A stretch of DNA of 8,547 nucleotides from Burkholderiaceae bacterium (GTDB taxonomy: Bacteria; Pseudomonadota; Gammaproteobacteria; Burkholderiales; Burkholderiaceae_F). A model generated the notes under the pieces. That model was not told the DNA's origin. It was given only the letters and a program-made list of their open reading frames with translations, and ran no database searches. The translations under genes and the position numbers were made by a program. The stretch is taken from the NCBI GenBank assembly GCA_013813185.1, contig JACCSD010000013.1:1-8547 (forward strand), read 5' to 3'. Positions 1 through 6,709 of the stretch are shown here, in pieces (within the stretch, counting starts at the first letter, position 1; each line of letters begins with the position of its first letter).

Positions 1-274
1 CGCGCGCGAATGCGGCGTCGCTCATCATTTGTTCGACGCGCGCGAGCCGCCCTTGCGCGTCGAAGTCGGCGTTCCACACCGACTGGTCGAACGGCTGATT
101 CGAATACTGGAGCCGCGTGCCACCGCCAGCCAGCGAGTAGCTGCCCGTGGGACTTCCGAGCCTCGCGCGCGCCTGATCGAGCGTCGTTCCCGGTGCAAGC
201 GACTGTGGAGTAGCACACGCCGCCAGCGCAGACACCACCGCCGCCAGCAATACGATTTTGAATGGACTGCTCAC
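1..274 (-). CDS. BamE/SmpA-like outer-membrane lipoprotein, 3' end cut by the window edge
   Basis: The reading frame opens at a GTG (274-272) and stays open for 91 codons to the left edge, so the C-terminus is missing. The N-terminus is a clear lipoprotein signal: basic residue K6, hydrophobic IVLLAAVVSALA, then lipobox LAAC with the lipidated cysteine at residue 20. After it, SLAPGTTLDQARARLGSPTG followed by a tyrosine-rich strand and a DFDAQGRL segment matches the pattern of BamE/SmpA-type proteins (PG-T, a short helix, LG-P-G, then beta strands). BamE is a small partner of the BAM beta-barrel assembly machine; members of this wider family are often unstudied envelope lipoproteins. A GAGAAG stretch lies 4 nt before the GTG, and no in-frame ATG lies upstream. 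The signal peptide and lipobox are seen directly; the BamE-like assignment comes from pattern recognition, and a BAM role is not established. Confidence 0.82.
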   Translation of the reverse strand, partial: MSSPFKIVLLAAVVSALAACATPQSLAPGTTLDQARARLGSPTGSYSLAGGGTRLQYSNQPFDQSVWNADFDAQGRLARVEQMMSDAAFAR

Positions 275-352
275 ACAACTTCTCGCATGGCTTCTAGCTC
301 TGCCATCTTACGACGAAGGCACAGCCATTCGAATGCGGGCGTGGCTTGATGC

Positions 353-379
353 AAAAGCCGCCGCGGCGAGCGGCGGCTT
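353..379 (-). terminator. Intrinsic terminator of the small lipoprotein gene
   Basis: A perfect 9-bp inverted repeat, AAGCCGCCG (355-363) and CGGCGGCTT (371-379), is separated by 7 nt. Read on the minus strand it forms a GC-rich hairpin running into TTTT (353-356). It lies about 20 nt past the stop of the small lipoprotein gene, which is the expected place for a Rho-independent terminator. The T tract is short. It separates that gene from the BamE-like gene further downstream on the same strand. Confidence 0.75.
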
Positions 380-399
380 GGCGGCGAACTGCGCTGACG

Positions 400-591
400 C
401 TACTGAGTGACCGTCGCGCGTTTTTGCGGCAGATTTACCCACACGACCTGCGTACCGTACCGCTTGGCTGCGTGTTCGACAGCCGCCATGTATTGGTGGT
501 CAACGCTGTCTTGCGGGGCCTGCGTCATTGAAATCGAGGTGCAGCCGGCGATGAACGACACGGCGAGAGCTGCGATCAGTGCCATTTTCAT
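400..591 (-). CDS. Small lipoprotein of unknown function (63 aa)
   Basis: This 63-residue protein has a textbook lipoprotein signal: MKMALIAALAVSF, then lipobox IAGC with the cysteine at residue 17 and Thr at +2, which favours the outer membrane. The mature part is only 47 residues, with a polar helix-like stretch (DHQYMAAVEHAAKRYGTQV) and a short hydrophobic end, VVWVNLP, before a basic tail. No domain is recognised. The start is well supported: GGAGG sits at 596-600, 4 nt before the ATG, while the second ATG (codon 3) is further from it. The gene is a single unit, diverging from the CYTH-CHAD gene and closed by the terminator at 353-379. A leader hairpin lies just upstream. It is likely a real but undescribed small envelope protein, and no function can be assigned. 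Confidence 0.82.
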   Translation of the reverse strand: MKMALIAALAVSFIAGCTSISMTQAPQDSVDHQYMAAVEHAAKRYGTQVVWVNLPQKRATVTQ

Positions 592-770
592 AATGCCTCC
601 ATGGTGGCCACACGCAGATTCTCTGCGCTGTCGAGAACTCTACGCCGGCTGACGGCCGGTGCAATCCCCATGTGACGAAACCGGCACCGGCAGGACGAAC
701 GTGCATTGTCATCAACCGTGGCAGGGTCGCTCGATAAACTGGCCGGTGATCCTGCCGCGAACTTCCACCA
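592..770. promoter_or_regulatory. Divergent intergenic region between the small lipoprotein and CYTH-CHAD genes
   Basis: These 179 bp must hold the start signals of two diverging genes. On the minus strand, CGCAGA-GAA-TCTGCG (613-627) is a perfect 6-bp hairpin with a 3-nt loop in the leader of the lipoprotein mRNA. A second inverted repeat, CCGGC-TGACG-GCCGG, lies at 645-659. It falls between a weak minus-strand -35-like TTGCAC and a -10-like TAGAGT spaced 16 bp apart. On the plus strand only a TAAACT -10-like hexamer near 735 is seen, without a convincing -35, and the CYTH-CHAD start has no clear Shine-Dalgarno. The promoter calls are tentative; the inverted repeats are exact. Confidence 0.4.
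596..600 (-). promoter_or_regulatory. Ribosome binding site of the small lipoprotein
   Basis: GGAGG on the minus strand lies 4 nt before the ATG at 591. It is the strongest Shine-Dalgarno match in the window and decides the start between two nearby ATG codons. Confidence 0.75.
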
Positions 771-2303
771 ATGCCCGCTCCACCGAATGAGATAGAGCTC
801 AAGCTCCAGCTTGCCCCCGCACACGTCGATCGCTTCAGGCGCAGCGCTGCGTTGTCGAAGTCTGTATGTACCGAGGTAGACATCGACAACGTCTACTTCG
901 ACACACGCGACCGATTGCTGCAGCGCCACCGGATGACGTTGCGAGTGCGCCAGATCGGCCGGCGCTGGCTGCAGACTCTCAAGGTCGAGGGCAAAGCTGG
1001 CGGCGCGGTCAGCCGCCGCGGCGAATGGGAAACGCCGGCGCAGGTGCTGCGCGGCGAGGGGCGGTTGAACCTGGCACGGCTAGCGGGATCACCGCTGCCC
1101 GATTTGCTGGCGCAACAGAGCGTCAAAGTCGTTTTGCAGCCCGTGTTTCACACTCGAGTTCGACGCGCGCAGTGGCTAATGGAGCGTGCCGGCGCGACCA
1201 TCGAAGTAGCGCTCGACATCGGCGAGATCAGCGCCGAGGGTGAGCGCGGTGCGGTACGCGAGGCGATTTGCGAAGTGGAGCTCGAGTTGAAGCGGGGCGA
1301 GCCGGCGGCATTGATCGATTTGGCTCTCGAGCTGCTTGAGGTCGGCGGAAAACAGCCGCCAGCGTTGACGCCTGTGGTACGCAGCAAGGCCGAGCGCGGC
1401 TATCAGCTCGAGGCGCAACGTCCGGCGACGGCGGTTAAGGCGTCTGCGAAGGCATTCGTCGAGAACGTGACACGCAAAGCGACGACAGCGAGCGCGTTAA
1501 GGACGGTGGTCGCGCACGGGCTTGCAGTAGTGACGGCGAATATTGAGCGCCTTCTGCGCTACGACGATCCCGAGTACGTGCATCAGTCGCGAGTTGCGTT
1601 GCGCCGCGTGCGTTCAGCGATTCGGCTTTTCGATCGTGAACACCGCGACGTGCCGCGATCGCTGTCGGACGAGTTGCAATGGTTGGCGCGCGCTCTGGGC
1701 GAAGCGCGCGACTGGGACGTGATCGCCGAAGAAACGTTGCCGCCGTTGGCCGAAGCCATCGGCGTCGAGACGGCCAAGCCGCTCGTGTCGAAAGCTGATC
1801 ACCGGCGCCGCCAGGCGCGCGCGCGTATTCACAAGGCGGCGCGGTCGGCACGCTATGCGGCGCTGGTGCTAAATGGTGAGCGCTGGTGCATGAGCCCCGC
1901 GCCCGCCGACGCTGAAATGCTTGCGGACACTGCAGCGCCGGCGTTGCGGAGTGCATCGAAGAAGCTCTTTAAAGCGGCGCGGTTTTTCGCGGCGCTGACG
2001 CCGACGCGGCGGCACCAGGTCCGAATCCTTGCGAAGCGATTGCGCTACGCGCTCGATTTGTTCGCGGTGGCGTTGCCGAAACAGGCGGCTGCGCGCTACG
2101 TCGATGCGCTATCTGAATTACAGGATGCGCTCGGGCAGTTGAACGATGCGTCGGTGGCGATTGCGGTGCTGCCGCAACTGACGAAGTCGCTGCGGATTAG
2201 AGAGTCGGTGCAGCAGCGGTTTGCGTTGCTGGAGCCGGATCGCGTGCTCGATATCGAGTCGCGGCTGTTGAAGCTGTCGAAACTCGAAGCGCCGTGGGCG
2301 TAG
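771..2303 (+). CDS. CYTH-CHAD domain protein (YgiF-like inorganic triphosphatase)
   Basis: This 510-aa protein has two domains. Residues 7-215 are a CYTH (triphosphate tunnel metalloenzyme) domain: the signature ExExK is EIELK at 7-11, followed by VYFDTRDRLL (41-50), LRVR (57-60), TLKVEG (69-74), the acidic strand CEVELELKRG (167-176) and the closing SKAERGY (205-211). Residues from about 230 to the end are a helical CHAD domain with its repeated His/Arg/Lys motifs: HQSRVALRRVRSAIRLF (271-287), ARALGEARDWDV (307-318), HQVRILAKRLRYALDLF (415-431) and LQDALGQLND (450-459). In this family CYTH hydrolyses inorganic triphosphate with divalent metal, and CHAD binds polyphosphate through its basic helices. 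E. coli YgiF has the same layout at about 430 aa, so this one is longer. The active-site signatures are intact. There is no signal peptide, so it is cytoplasmic. It is a single gene whose 3' end faces the pilus operon 32 bp away. Confidence 0.93.
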   Translation: MPAPPNEIELKLQLAPAHVDRFRRSAALSKSVCTEVDIDNVYFDTRDRLLQRHRMTLRVRQIGRRWLQTLKVEGKAGGAVSRRGEWETPAQVLRGEGRLNLARLAGSPLPDLLAQQSVKVVLQPVFHTRVRRAQWLMERAGATIEVALDIGEISAEGERGAVREAICEVELELKRGEPAALIDLALELLEVGGKQPPALTPVVRSKAERGYQLEAQRPATAVKASAKAFVENVTRKATTASALRTVVAHGLAVVTANIERLLRYDDPEYVHQSRVALRRVRSAIRLFDREHRDVPRSLSDELQWLARALGEARDWDVIAEETLPPLAEAIGVETAKPLVSKADHRRRQARARIHKAARSARYAALVLNGERWCMSPAPADAEMLADTAAPALRSASKKLFKAARFFAALTPTRRHQVRILAKRLRYALDLFAVALPKQAAARYVDALSELQDALGQLNDASVAIAVLPQLTKSLRIRESVQQRFALLEPDRVLDIESRLLKLSKLEAPWA

Positions 2304-2335
2304 CGCAGTTGCGGCGTAAGTGCTGCTCGCCGGCG

Positions 2336-2836
2336 TTAGAACGTCACCGTCAACACCAGTGTTTCGGCATAAGAGCCGGACGGCACCAGCTGGCCGGCGG
2401 GCATTACGCCGCGCAAGGTCTGTACCGTCGATTCCACCGGATTGCCGTTGTTGACCTTCAGTGTGCCGCCCGGGAAAGTGCCGCAGCCGGTGTTGCCCCA
2501 TTCGGCAGACGTGCTGTTCTGATAGATGTTGTAACCGACTGTTGCGGCGGGGCTTGCCTGACGTTGCATCGTTCGCCCGGTGACGCCCAGGCAAGTTCCC
2601 GATGAACCGTTGGAAAGCGTCATCGTCCACGGAATGTCTGCATTGCCGCCGCTCAAGTGGTTGCACGTCAGTGTGATCGTCGCGTTCGCAGTCGGCGGTG
2701 CTGTGTTTGGGTCATAGGTCAGGAAGTTGATCGACCCGCCGCTCGATACGCTGCACGAATACGCGGCAAGAGCGCGCTCGCTGATGCACAGCAGCACGGG
2801 CCACACGAGCATTGCGACCGAACGGATACTCTTCAC
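2336..2836 (-). CDS. Spore coat U domain protein, probable pilus tip subunit
   Basis: This 166-aa secreted protein has a signal peptide, with cleavage near ALA-A at residues 22-25. The mature part is a single spore coat U domain: CSVSSGGSINFLTYDPNT at its start, ITLTC at 54-58, and the typical last strand ETLVLTVTF at the C-terminus. Four cysteines (28, 58, 82, 118) could form two disulphides. It starts with GTG overlapping the usher stop by 4 nt (GTGA), so translation is probably coupled. Only about three residues separate the cleavage site from the first core cysteine, so it lacks the N-terminal donor strand that a polymerising pilin needs. The last gene of Csu-type operons encodes the tip adhesin, but CsuE has two domains and roughly twice this length. 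A tip or adhesin role fits the position and missing extension, but is inferred. Confidence 0.88.
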   Translation of the reverse strand: MKSIRSVAMLVWPVLLCISERALAAYSCSVSSGGSINFLTYDPNTAPPTANATITLTCNHLSGGNADIPWTMTLSNGSSGTCLGVTGRTMQRQASPAATVGYNIYQNSTSAEWGNTGCGTFPGGTLKVNNGNPVESTVQTLRGVMPAGQLVPSGSYAETLVLTVTF

Positions 2837-5217
2837 GAAGGTATCCGCCGGCAGGTGAAAGGGCCCAGCTTGGGTAGTTTTTCGTTCTTCGGCGCGGCGG
2901 ACTCGACGTCGAAGCTGCAGCGGCCGGATGCGAGCTCGGCCACGAAGCGCGAAGAGGCGAGCAAAGCAGGAACAAAGATTTCGCCATCGTGACCGACGAT
3001 GTAGCGCTGCGAGCTTCCCGCAAGCTGCACTTCTGATCCGGCCGGCAGATGAGAGCCGTCGGCGAGTTGCACCTCGAGTATCGCGCTCGCTTGTCTGCGC
3101 GCGTCGTATTCGGCCAGTGCGCCGGACCGGAACTGAGGAACGATGCGCATCTCGCGGTCCCTGATCGCAACATCGATCGGAAGATCGCGCTCGTCGATCG
3201 TGATGCGATTCGCCAGATACGGCGTCAGCCGTGGCAGCACGACGTGGCCGCTGTCGTCTGTGCGCCCGACCGGGTTGCCTTCATGGAACACGCGTATCCC
3301 CTGCAGATCGCGGACGCGCACCAGGCCGAAGCTATCGGTGATCGCCCGGCTTGCGAACGCGCGGCCGGCAATGACGCCGAAGCCGCCGCTCGCCGTCGCG
3401 CGGGCGGCAGTGGAGCCTTCGAACGACGATGCTTCCACGGTGTACACGCCGAACGGCCACGTGTAGCCGACGCTGGCGTCGAACTGTTCCTTGCTGGTCG
3501 CGCGCACGCGGTAACCCATGCCCTCATCGGTGGGCAACGCGCGTTGTACGGCGGCGCCGACGTAGGAGGAGCGGTTTCCCCCGCTACTCGTGGTTGAAGC
3601 TTCGCCAGCCAGGCTGGTCCGGCTGTCCAGTGGAATCGACAACGTCGCAAATGCCGACGTCTGTGCAAACGAACCGTAAGAGCGGGCGATCGAGATCGTG
3701 AAGAATGTGCGTCGCAGCAGGGTGACGGAATACGACAACGCAGCGGTGTCTAGAGCGGGAGCGTCACGATAACGCTGAGCGGCCCACGCAATGCCGATCG
3801 AACCCATGGGCCCCAAGGTTAGTCCGGCTGACGCCTGAGACTGTCGTTGCAGGACAAGTGATAGCGGATCGCCGACCAAGCGAAACTGCGAGCTGGCCCA
3901 GATCGAGCGGGCACCGAAGTTAAAACCCCGGCCTTGATATTCGTAGCCGGCGATCCATAGCTGTCCGGTGCCGGCTTGGCCGCCGCTTATTGCGCCACCT
4001 GCAGTAAAAATCCCGAGTAAGCCGGCCGAAAAGTCTGCGGTCGCGCCCGCTGCGCGCACATCATCGTCTGCCTCAAAGCGACCTTCGACGGTCAGGCGGT
4101 CGCTGATGCCGCGCCGCCAGTAGCCCGAAGCCAACGGGCTGCCGTAATCGAAGCTCGAGAGCCCGTAGTTTTCGCGTGTCGCCCCAAGGCTCAACTGGAA
4201 CTCGTCGAGTCCGCCGCGCAGCAGGCGGCGGCTCGCATAGAACGGCTGCGTGATGACCTGCTGCTGCCCGAACGGATCGCGCACGACAAGCTGCACGTCA
4301 CCGGCCCCGCTGACCAATGGAACATCGTTGACCGTGAACGGCCCCGATGGCACTGGCTGCGATGCGATGCGCGACCCGTTGACGAAAACGTCGACGGTTG
4401 ACGGTACGACCGCCGTTCCGGAGAACGGCTGCAGCGGATAAGTGATCAGGTTCGGTTGTAACTGGAAGTTGGTGCCGACCTGCAGTCCTCCGAAGCGCAC
4501 GCTGCGGCCCCACGCCCCCGCCTGCGTGAACGCATCTCCCACGTTCAACGTGCGCAACCCATCCCGGTCGTCGCGGCGCCAAGCTGTGTCGAATCGCACA
4601 ATGCGATTGGTCGGCTGGTCCGCGGGTGCCACTGTATTGACCGACGCGGTGTTGATCAGCGAACCGAGATTGCCTGACGCGCCGAGCTCGAAGAATCCCG
4701 AGCCATAGCTCGTGCCCGACGAGGTGTACGCGAACAATGTGTAGTTGAGAAAACCGGCGAGCGGTGCCGTTGACAGCGGTGCGCCGCCGCTGGCACCGAA
4801 CTGGATATCTGAGCGCTCAAACAGCGTCGGTGGCAGGTTGAGCAAGAGCCGTTGCGTTCGCTGTTCAATGTTTGCCCGGACGCCGGGCAGATCGGCCACT
4901 GCGACGAAGAGGCGATCTTCAAATTCGAAGGTGGCGTTAGTCGGAATCTTGACGCGCCAACGGCGCAATGCGCTCGCTTCGATAGCGATCGTTTCTGCGC
5001 GCTCGACCAGCGCGAAAACCGGCCCCTGCGGCTGACCGGTGACGACGCTATCGAGGACCGCGACTTGCCGTGCCGTCTGGGCTGCCGCCAGTTGCGCGAC
5101 CAGCTCATCTGCAGCCACAGCGCCGGGCGCCGCGTAGAACACGGACGCAATCGCTGCGGCCATCGCGCTATAGAGCGCGCGTTGCCGGGATGTCGATCGA
5201 AACCGGCTGATCCGCAT
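2833..5217 (-). CDS. Archaic (Csu-type) outer-membrane fimbrial usher
   Basis: This is the outer-membrane usher: it receives chaperone-subunit complexes, threads the pilus through its beta-barrel and catalyses polymerisation. From the chosen start it has 794 aa, close to other CsuD-like ushers. A signal peptide (basic MRISRFRSTSRQR, hydrophobic core, cleavage near residue 35-36) leads to the N-terminal periplasmic domain (about 40-140). The barrel then begins, interrupted by the plug domain at about 270-330 (VDVFVNGSRIASQPV, VVRDPFGQQQ, TQPFY). The second half of the barrel follows, then LPRLTPYLANRITID and C-terminal domains ending with the paired cysteines of GRCSF and FTC. The frame is open far upstream into the chaperone gene. 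I chose ATG 5217 because it gives a basic n-region and has AGGA just before it; the alternative ATG 5163, 4 nt after the chaperone stop, has no Shine-Dalgarno and no charged n-region. It overlaps the chaperone gene by about 50 nt. Confidence 0.92.
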   Translation of the reverse strand: MRISRFRSTSRQRALYSAMAAAIASVFYAAPGAVAADELVAQLAAAQTARQVAVLDSVVTGQPQGPVFALVERAETIAIEASALRRWRVKIPTNATFEFEDRLFVAVADLPGVRANIEQRTQRLLLNLPPTLFERSDIQFGASGGAPLSTAPLAGFLNYTLFAYTSSGTSYGSGFFELGASGNLGSLINTASVNTVAPADQPTNRIVRFDTAWRRDDRDGLRTLNVGDAFTQAGAWGRSVRFGGLQVGTNFQLQPNLITYPLQPFSGTAVVPSTVDVFVNGSRIASQPVPSGPFTVNDVPLVSGAGDVQLVVRDPFGQQQVITQPFYASRRLLRGGLDEFQLSLGATRENYGLSSFDYGSPLASGYWRRGISDRLTVEGRFEADDDVRAAGATADFSAGLLGIFTAGGAISGGQAGTGQLWIAGYEYQGRGFNFGARSIWASSQFRLVGDPLSLVLQRQSQASAGLTLGPMGSIGIAWAAQRYRDAPALDTAALSYSVTLLRRTFFTISIARSYGSFAQTSAFATLSIPLDSRTSLAGEASTTSSGGNRSSYVGAAVQRALPTDEGMGYRVRATSKEQFDASVGYTWPFGVYTVEASSFEGSTAARATASGGFGVIAGRAFASRAITDSFGLVRVRDLQGIRVFHEGNPVGRTDDSGHVVLPRLTPYLANRITIDERDLPIDVAIRDREMRIVPQFRSGALAEYDARRQASAILEVQLADGSHLPAGSEVQLAGSSQRYIVGHDGEIFVPALLASSRFVAELASGRCSFDVESAAPKNEKLPKLGPFTCRRIPS

Positions 5218-5884
5218 CGTCCTGTCCGACCAAACGGAGCACTTGCGCGTTCTTCGCCGCATCGGGCAGGTCGATCGCAAGCATGGACTTCGCGAGAACG
5301 ACGATTCGCGGGATCGTATGGATGGTCTGCGTGCCTTCATGCACGCGGACATCGCGCAGTCGAAAGTGGCGACCACCGCTATTGGTGGCGACCAACCGAG
5401 CGCCATCTGCGCTCCGCTCGAAGCGCCACCCGAGTTGCGCCGACGAAAGCACGAGAGGCTCGACGTATAGCGGAATGTCCATCGCCACACGGATGCGAAA
5501 TCCTGAGCCGGACGCCTGCGAGCTCGCGGGCACTTCGCCAAACACCAGACGGTAGGCTCGTTCGACCTCCTGGGGAGGCGTCGCGCGCGATGCGACCCGA
5601 ACCAGTTGCTGCTCGCCTGCGGCCAACTTGAAGATCGGCGGGTTGAGGACCAGTTCGCGCGTGTCGGTTCGCAACTCCTGCCCGTTCTGCGTCCACGTAT
5701 AGGGACGCACCTGGATCACAACTTCATCGGTGCCAGTGTTGGTGACAACGACCGACCCGGACTGCTCGCGCGCTGCGATCGTTACGCCAAGGGGTGCGAG
5801 TCCGAAGCTCGCCGCGGTCGCGTGCGAGGCGACAGCGAGCAACGCCAGTACCAGCGCGTTGCGCAGAGCGCCCCGCGCGCTCAT
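5168..5884 (-). CDS. Periplasmic pilus chaperone (PapD/CsuC-like)
   Basis: This 238-aa periplasmic chaperone binds each pilin subunit by donor-strand complementation and delivers it to the usher. A signal peptide (hydrophobic ALVLALLAVASHATA, cleavage near residue 24) precedes FGLAPLGVTI, the first strand of the PapD-like N-terminal domain, then SGSVVVTNTG. The strand LNPPIFKLAAGEQQLVRV (80-97) and ERAYRLVFGEVP (108-119) are the most characteristic chaperone stretches; the latter leads into the donor strand region and the second immunoglobulin-like domain. The gene lies 18 nt after the pilin stop, with a weak GGCGGGCG before its ATG, and its end is overlapped by the usher start, so the two are probably translated together. 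Membership of the archaic FGL-type branch is inferred from the spore coat U partners. Confidence 0.92.
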   Translation of the reverse strand: MSARGALRNALVLALLAVASHATAASFGLAPLGVTIAAREQSGSVVVTNTGTDEVVIQVRPYTWTQNGQELRTDTRELVLNPPIFKLAAGEQQLVRVASRATPPQEVERAYRLVFGEVPASSQASGSGFRIRVAMDIPLYVEPLVLSSAQLGWRFERSADGARLVATNSGGRHFRLRDVRVHEGTQTIHTIPRIVVLAKSMLAIDLPDAAKNAQVLRLVGQDDADQPVSIDIPATRAL

Positions 5885-5902
5885 GTCGCCCGCCGCTTGT
5901 GG

Positions 5903-6436
5903 CTAGAACGTAACCGACACCGCGACCGTGTCGGTGTAGGTCGCGAGCGGTGTGTTTTCGTCGACCGTGGTTTCGAAGCAGACGCGCACCGTGCGGCTGC
6001 CACCCGATGACGCGAAGGCGGCGCTGGCGTTAAGTGTGGTTAGCGACGTCCATGCGGTGCCGGCACCGAAAGCCGGGCAGACGGTGTAGTCGGTGCCACT
6101 GATTGTCGGCTGCTTGACTGCATAAGCGACGTACGTAGGCGTGGGGATGGCGCCATTGGACATTCGGCGCGTAACAAGGAAATTGCCGCCATCGTTGACC
6201 GCGAGCACTGGCGCCGCGCCCGCATTGCAACGTAGCGTCACTTGGCCCTCGGCCGTGAGGTTGGTTGTGGCTAACGGAGTCTGCGGGCCGAAGTTGGCGT
6301 TCGCGGGCGCGCTGACAGTGCAGTTTCCTTGAACTTGGACCTGAACTTGCACGTTCTGACTTACCTGCGCCAGCGCACCCAGCGGAATTCCCAATGCAAG
6401 CCCTGCTACCAGCAATTTGAACTGGATCGATCTCAC
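5903..6436 (-). CDS. Major pilin, spore coat U domain (CsuA/B-like)
   Basis: This is the first gene of the pilus operon and probably encodes the main shaft subunit. With the GTG start at 6436 it has 177 aa: a signal peptide (R2, K7, hydrophobic LLVAGLALGIPLG, cleavage after ALA at 23), then a donor strand of alternating residues, NVQVQVQVQ (28-36), then the spore coat U domain from NCTVSAPANANFG to the last strand YTDTVAVSVTF. Cysteines at 39, 70, 120 and 153 can form two disulphides. The frame is open to an ATG at 6523, but that extension is polar and would bury the signal peptide. The GTG has AGG 8 nt before it, after a run of seven A. The donor strand lets each subunit complete the next one in the fibre, as known for Csu pili. 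Confidence 0.9.
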   Translation of the reverse strand: MRSIQFKLLVAGLALGIPLGALAQVSQNVQVQVQVQGNCTVSAPANANFGPQTPLATTNLTAEGQVTLRCNAGAAPVLAVNDGGNFLVTRRMSNGAIPTPTYVAYAVKQPTISGTDYTVCPAFGAGTAWTSLTTLNASAAFASSGGSRTVRVCFETTVDENTPLATYTDTVAVSVTF

Positions 6437-6444
6437 TTTTTTTG

Positions 6445-6451
6445 CCTGCCT
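6445..6451 (-). promoter_or_regulatory. Ribosome binding site of the major pilin
   Basis: AGGCAGG on the minus strand puts an AGG 8 nt before the GTG at 6436. It supports the internal GTG start over the upstream ATG at 6523. A run of seven A (minus strand) separates it from the start codon. Confidence 0.6.
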
Positions 6452-6641
6452 TTCGGCGGCCCCTGTGTTGTTTAACTGCGGACTTATCAGCGCACTCTGC
6501 GTGCGGCCTGCTGGCTCTTTCAAACGGGTTGAAGGCTAGCCATTCGACGGGATGCTCAAATACCGAAAAGATCGGCTTGGGTAGTGCAGTTCGCCGCTGT
6601 GCGGACGAATGGCTGTTCGGCGCGCAAACGGTTGTGTAAAT

Positions 6642-6680
6642 GTAGGAAAAGTGCCTACGTGAGGTGGACAAACCCCTACG
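6642..6680. promoter_or_regulatory. Candidate response-regulator operator: GTAGG/CCTAC half-sites
   Basis: GTAGG (6642-6646) and CCTAC (6654-6658) form an inverted pair separated by 7 nt. A second CCTACG at 6675-6680 repeats the CCTACG at 6654-6659 exactly 21 bp away, two turns of the helix. On the minus strand one half-site reads TTTCCTA, which resembles heptads bound by NarL/LuxR-type regulators such as BvgA. The site lies about 200 bp upstream of the pilus operon. The repeats are exact; binding by such a regulator is inference. Confidence 0.45.
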
Positions 6681-6709
6681 CGATGTCTAACGCGGCCGGA
6701 GCAGGCTAG

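Larger units (their letters stand above)
6437..6706 (-). promoter_or_regulatory. Upstream leader and control region of the pilus operon
   Basis: About 270 bp carry no convincing gene. On the minus strand the stretch holds, from far to near: the CCTAC/GTAGG half-site cluster (6642-6680); a long-range 9-bp inverted repeat, AGCCATTCG (6538-6546) with CGAATGGCT (6606-6614); inside that a small hairpin, CCGA-AAAGA-TCGG, near 6563-6575; and a perfect 5-bp hairpin, CGCAC-TCTGC-GTGCG, at 6491-6505. No good sigma-70 promoter could be picked, so the transcription start is unknown. It does not match the c-di-GMP riboswitch consensus that I know. If transcription begins near the half-sites, the pilin mRNA has a structured leader of up to about 200 nt. 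Confidence 0.5.

Noticed and set aside
303..331. Possible promoter for the BamE-like gene (TAAGAT with TTCGAA upstream, minus strand)
   Set aside because: The -35 matches only about half of the consensus, and nothing else supports it.
323..331. Third copy of AGCCATTCG, also seen in the pilus leader inverted repeat
   Set aside because: A single 9-mer far from the leader is within chance expectation, and no flanking bases are shared.
2304..2335. Possible bidirectional terminator between CYTH-CHAD and the pilus operon
   Set aside because: The 32-bp gap contains no inverted repeat with a T tract on either strand.
5218..5541. Upstream 108-codon extension of the usher frame
   Set aside because: It would overlap the chaperone almost fully, is Arg/Ser-rich, and would place the signal peptide in the middle of the protein.
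4852..5631. Plus-strand open frame of 259 codons opposite the usher and chaperone
   Set aside because: It is an antisense shadow in GC-rich coding DNA. Its product is Arg-rich, with no domain or signal, while the minus-strand genes are clear family members.
6437..6523. ATG start at 6523 for the major pilin
   Set aside because: The extra 29 residues are polar and would bury the signal peptide. The GTG at 6436 has a ribosome binding site and a proper n-region.
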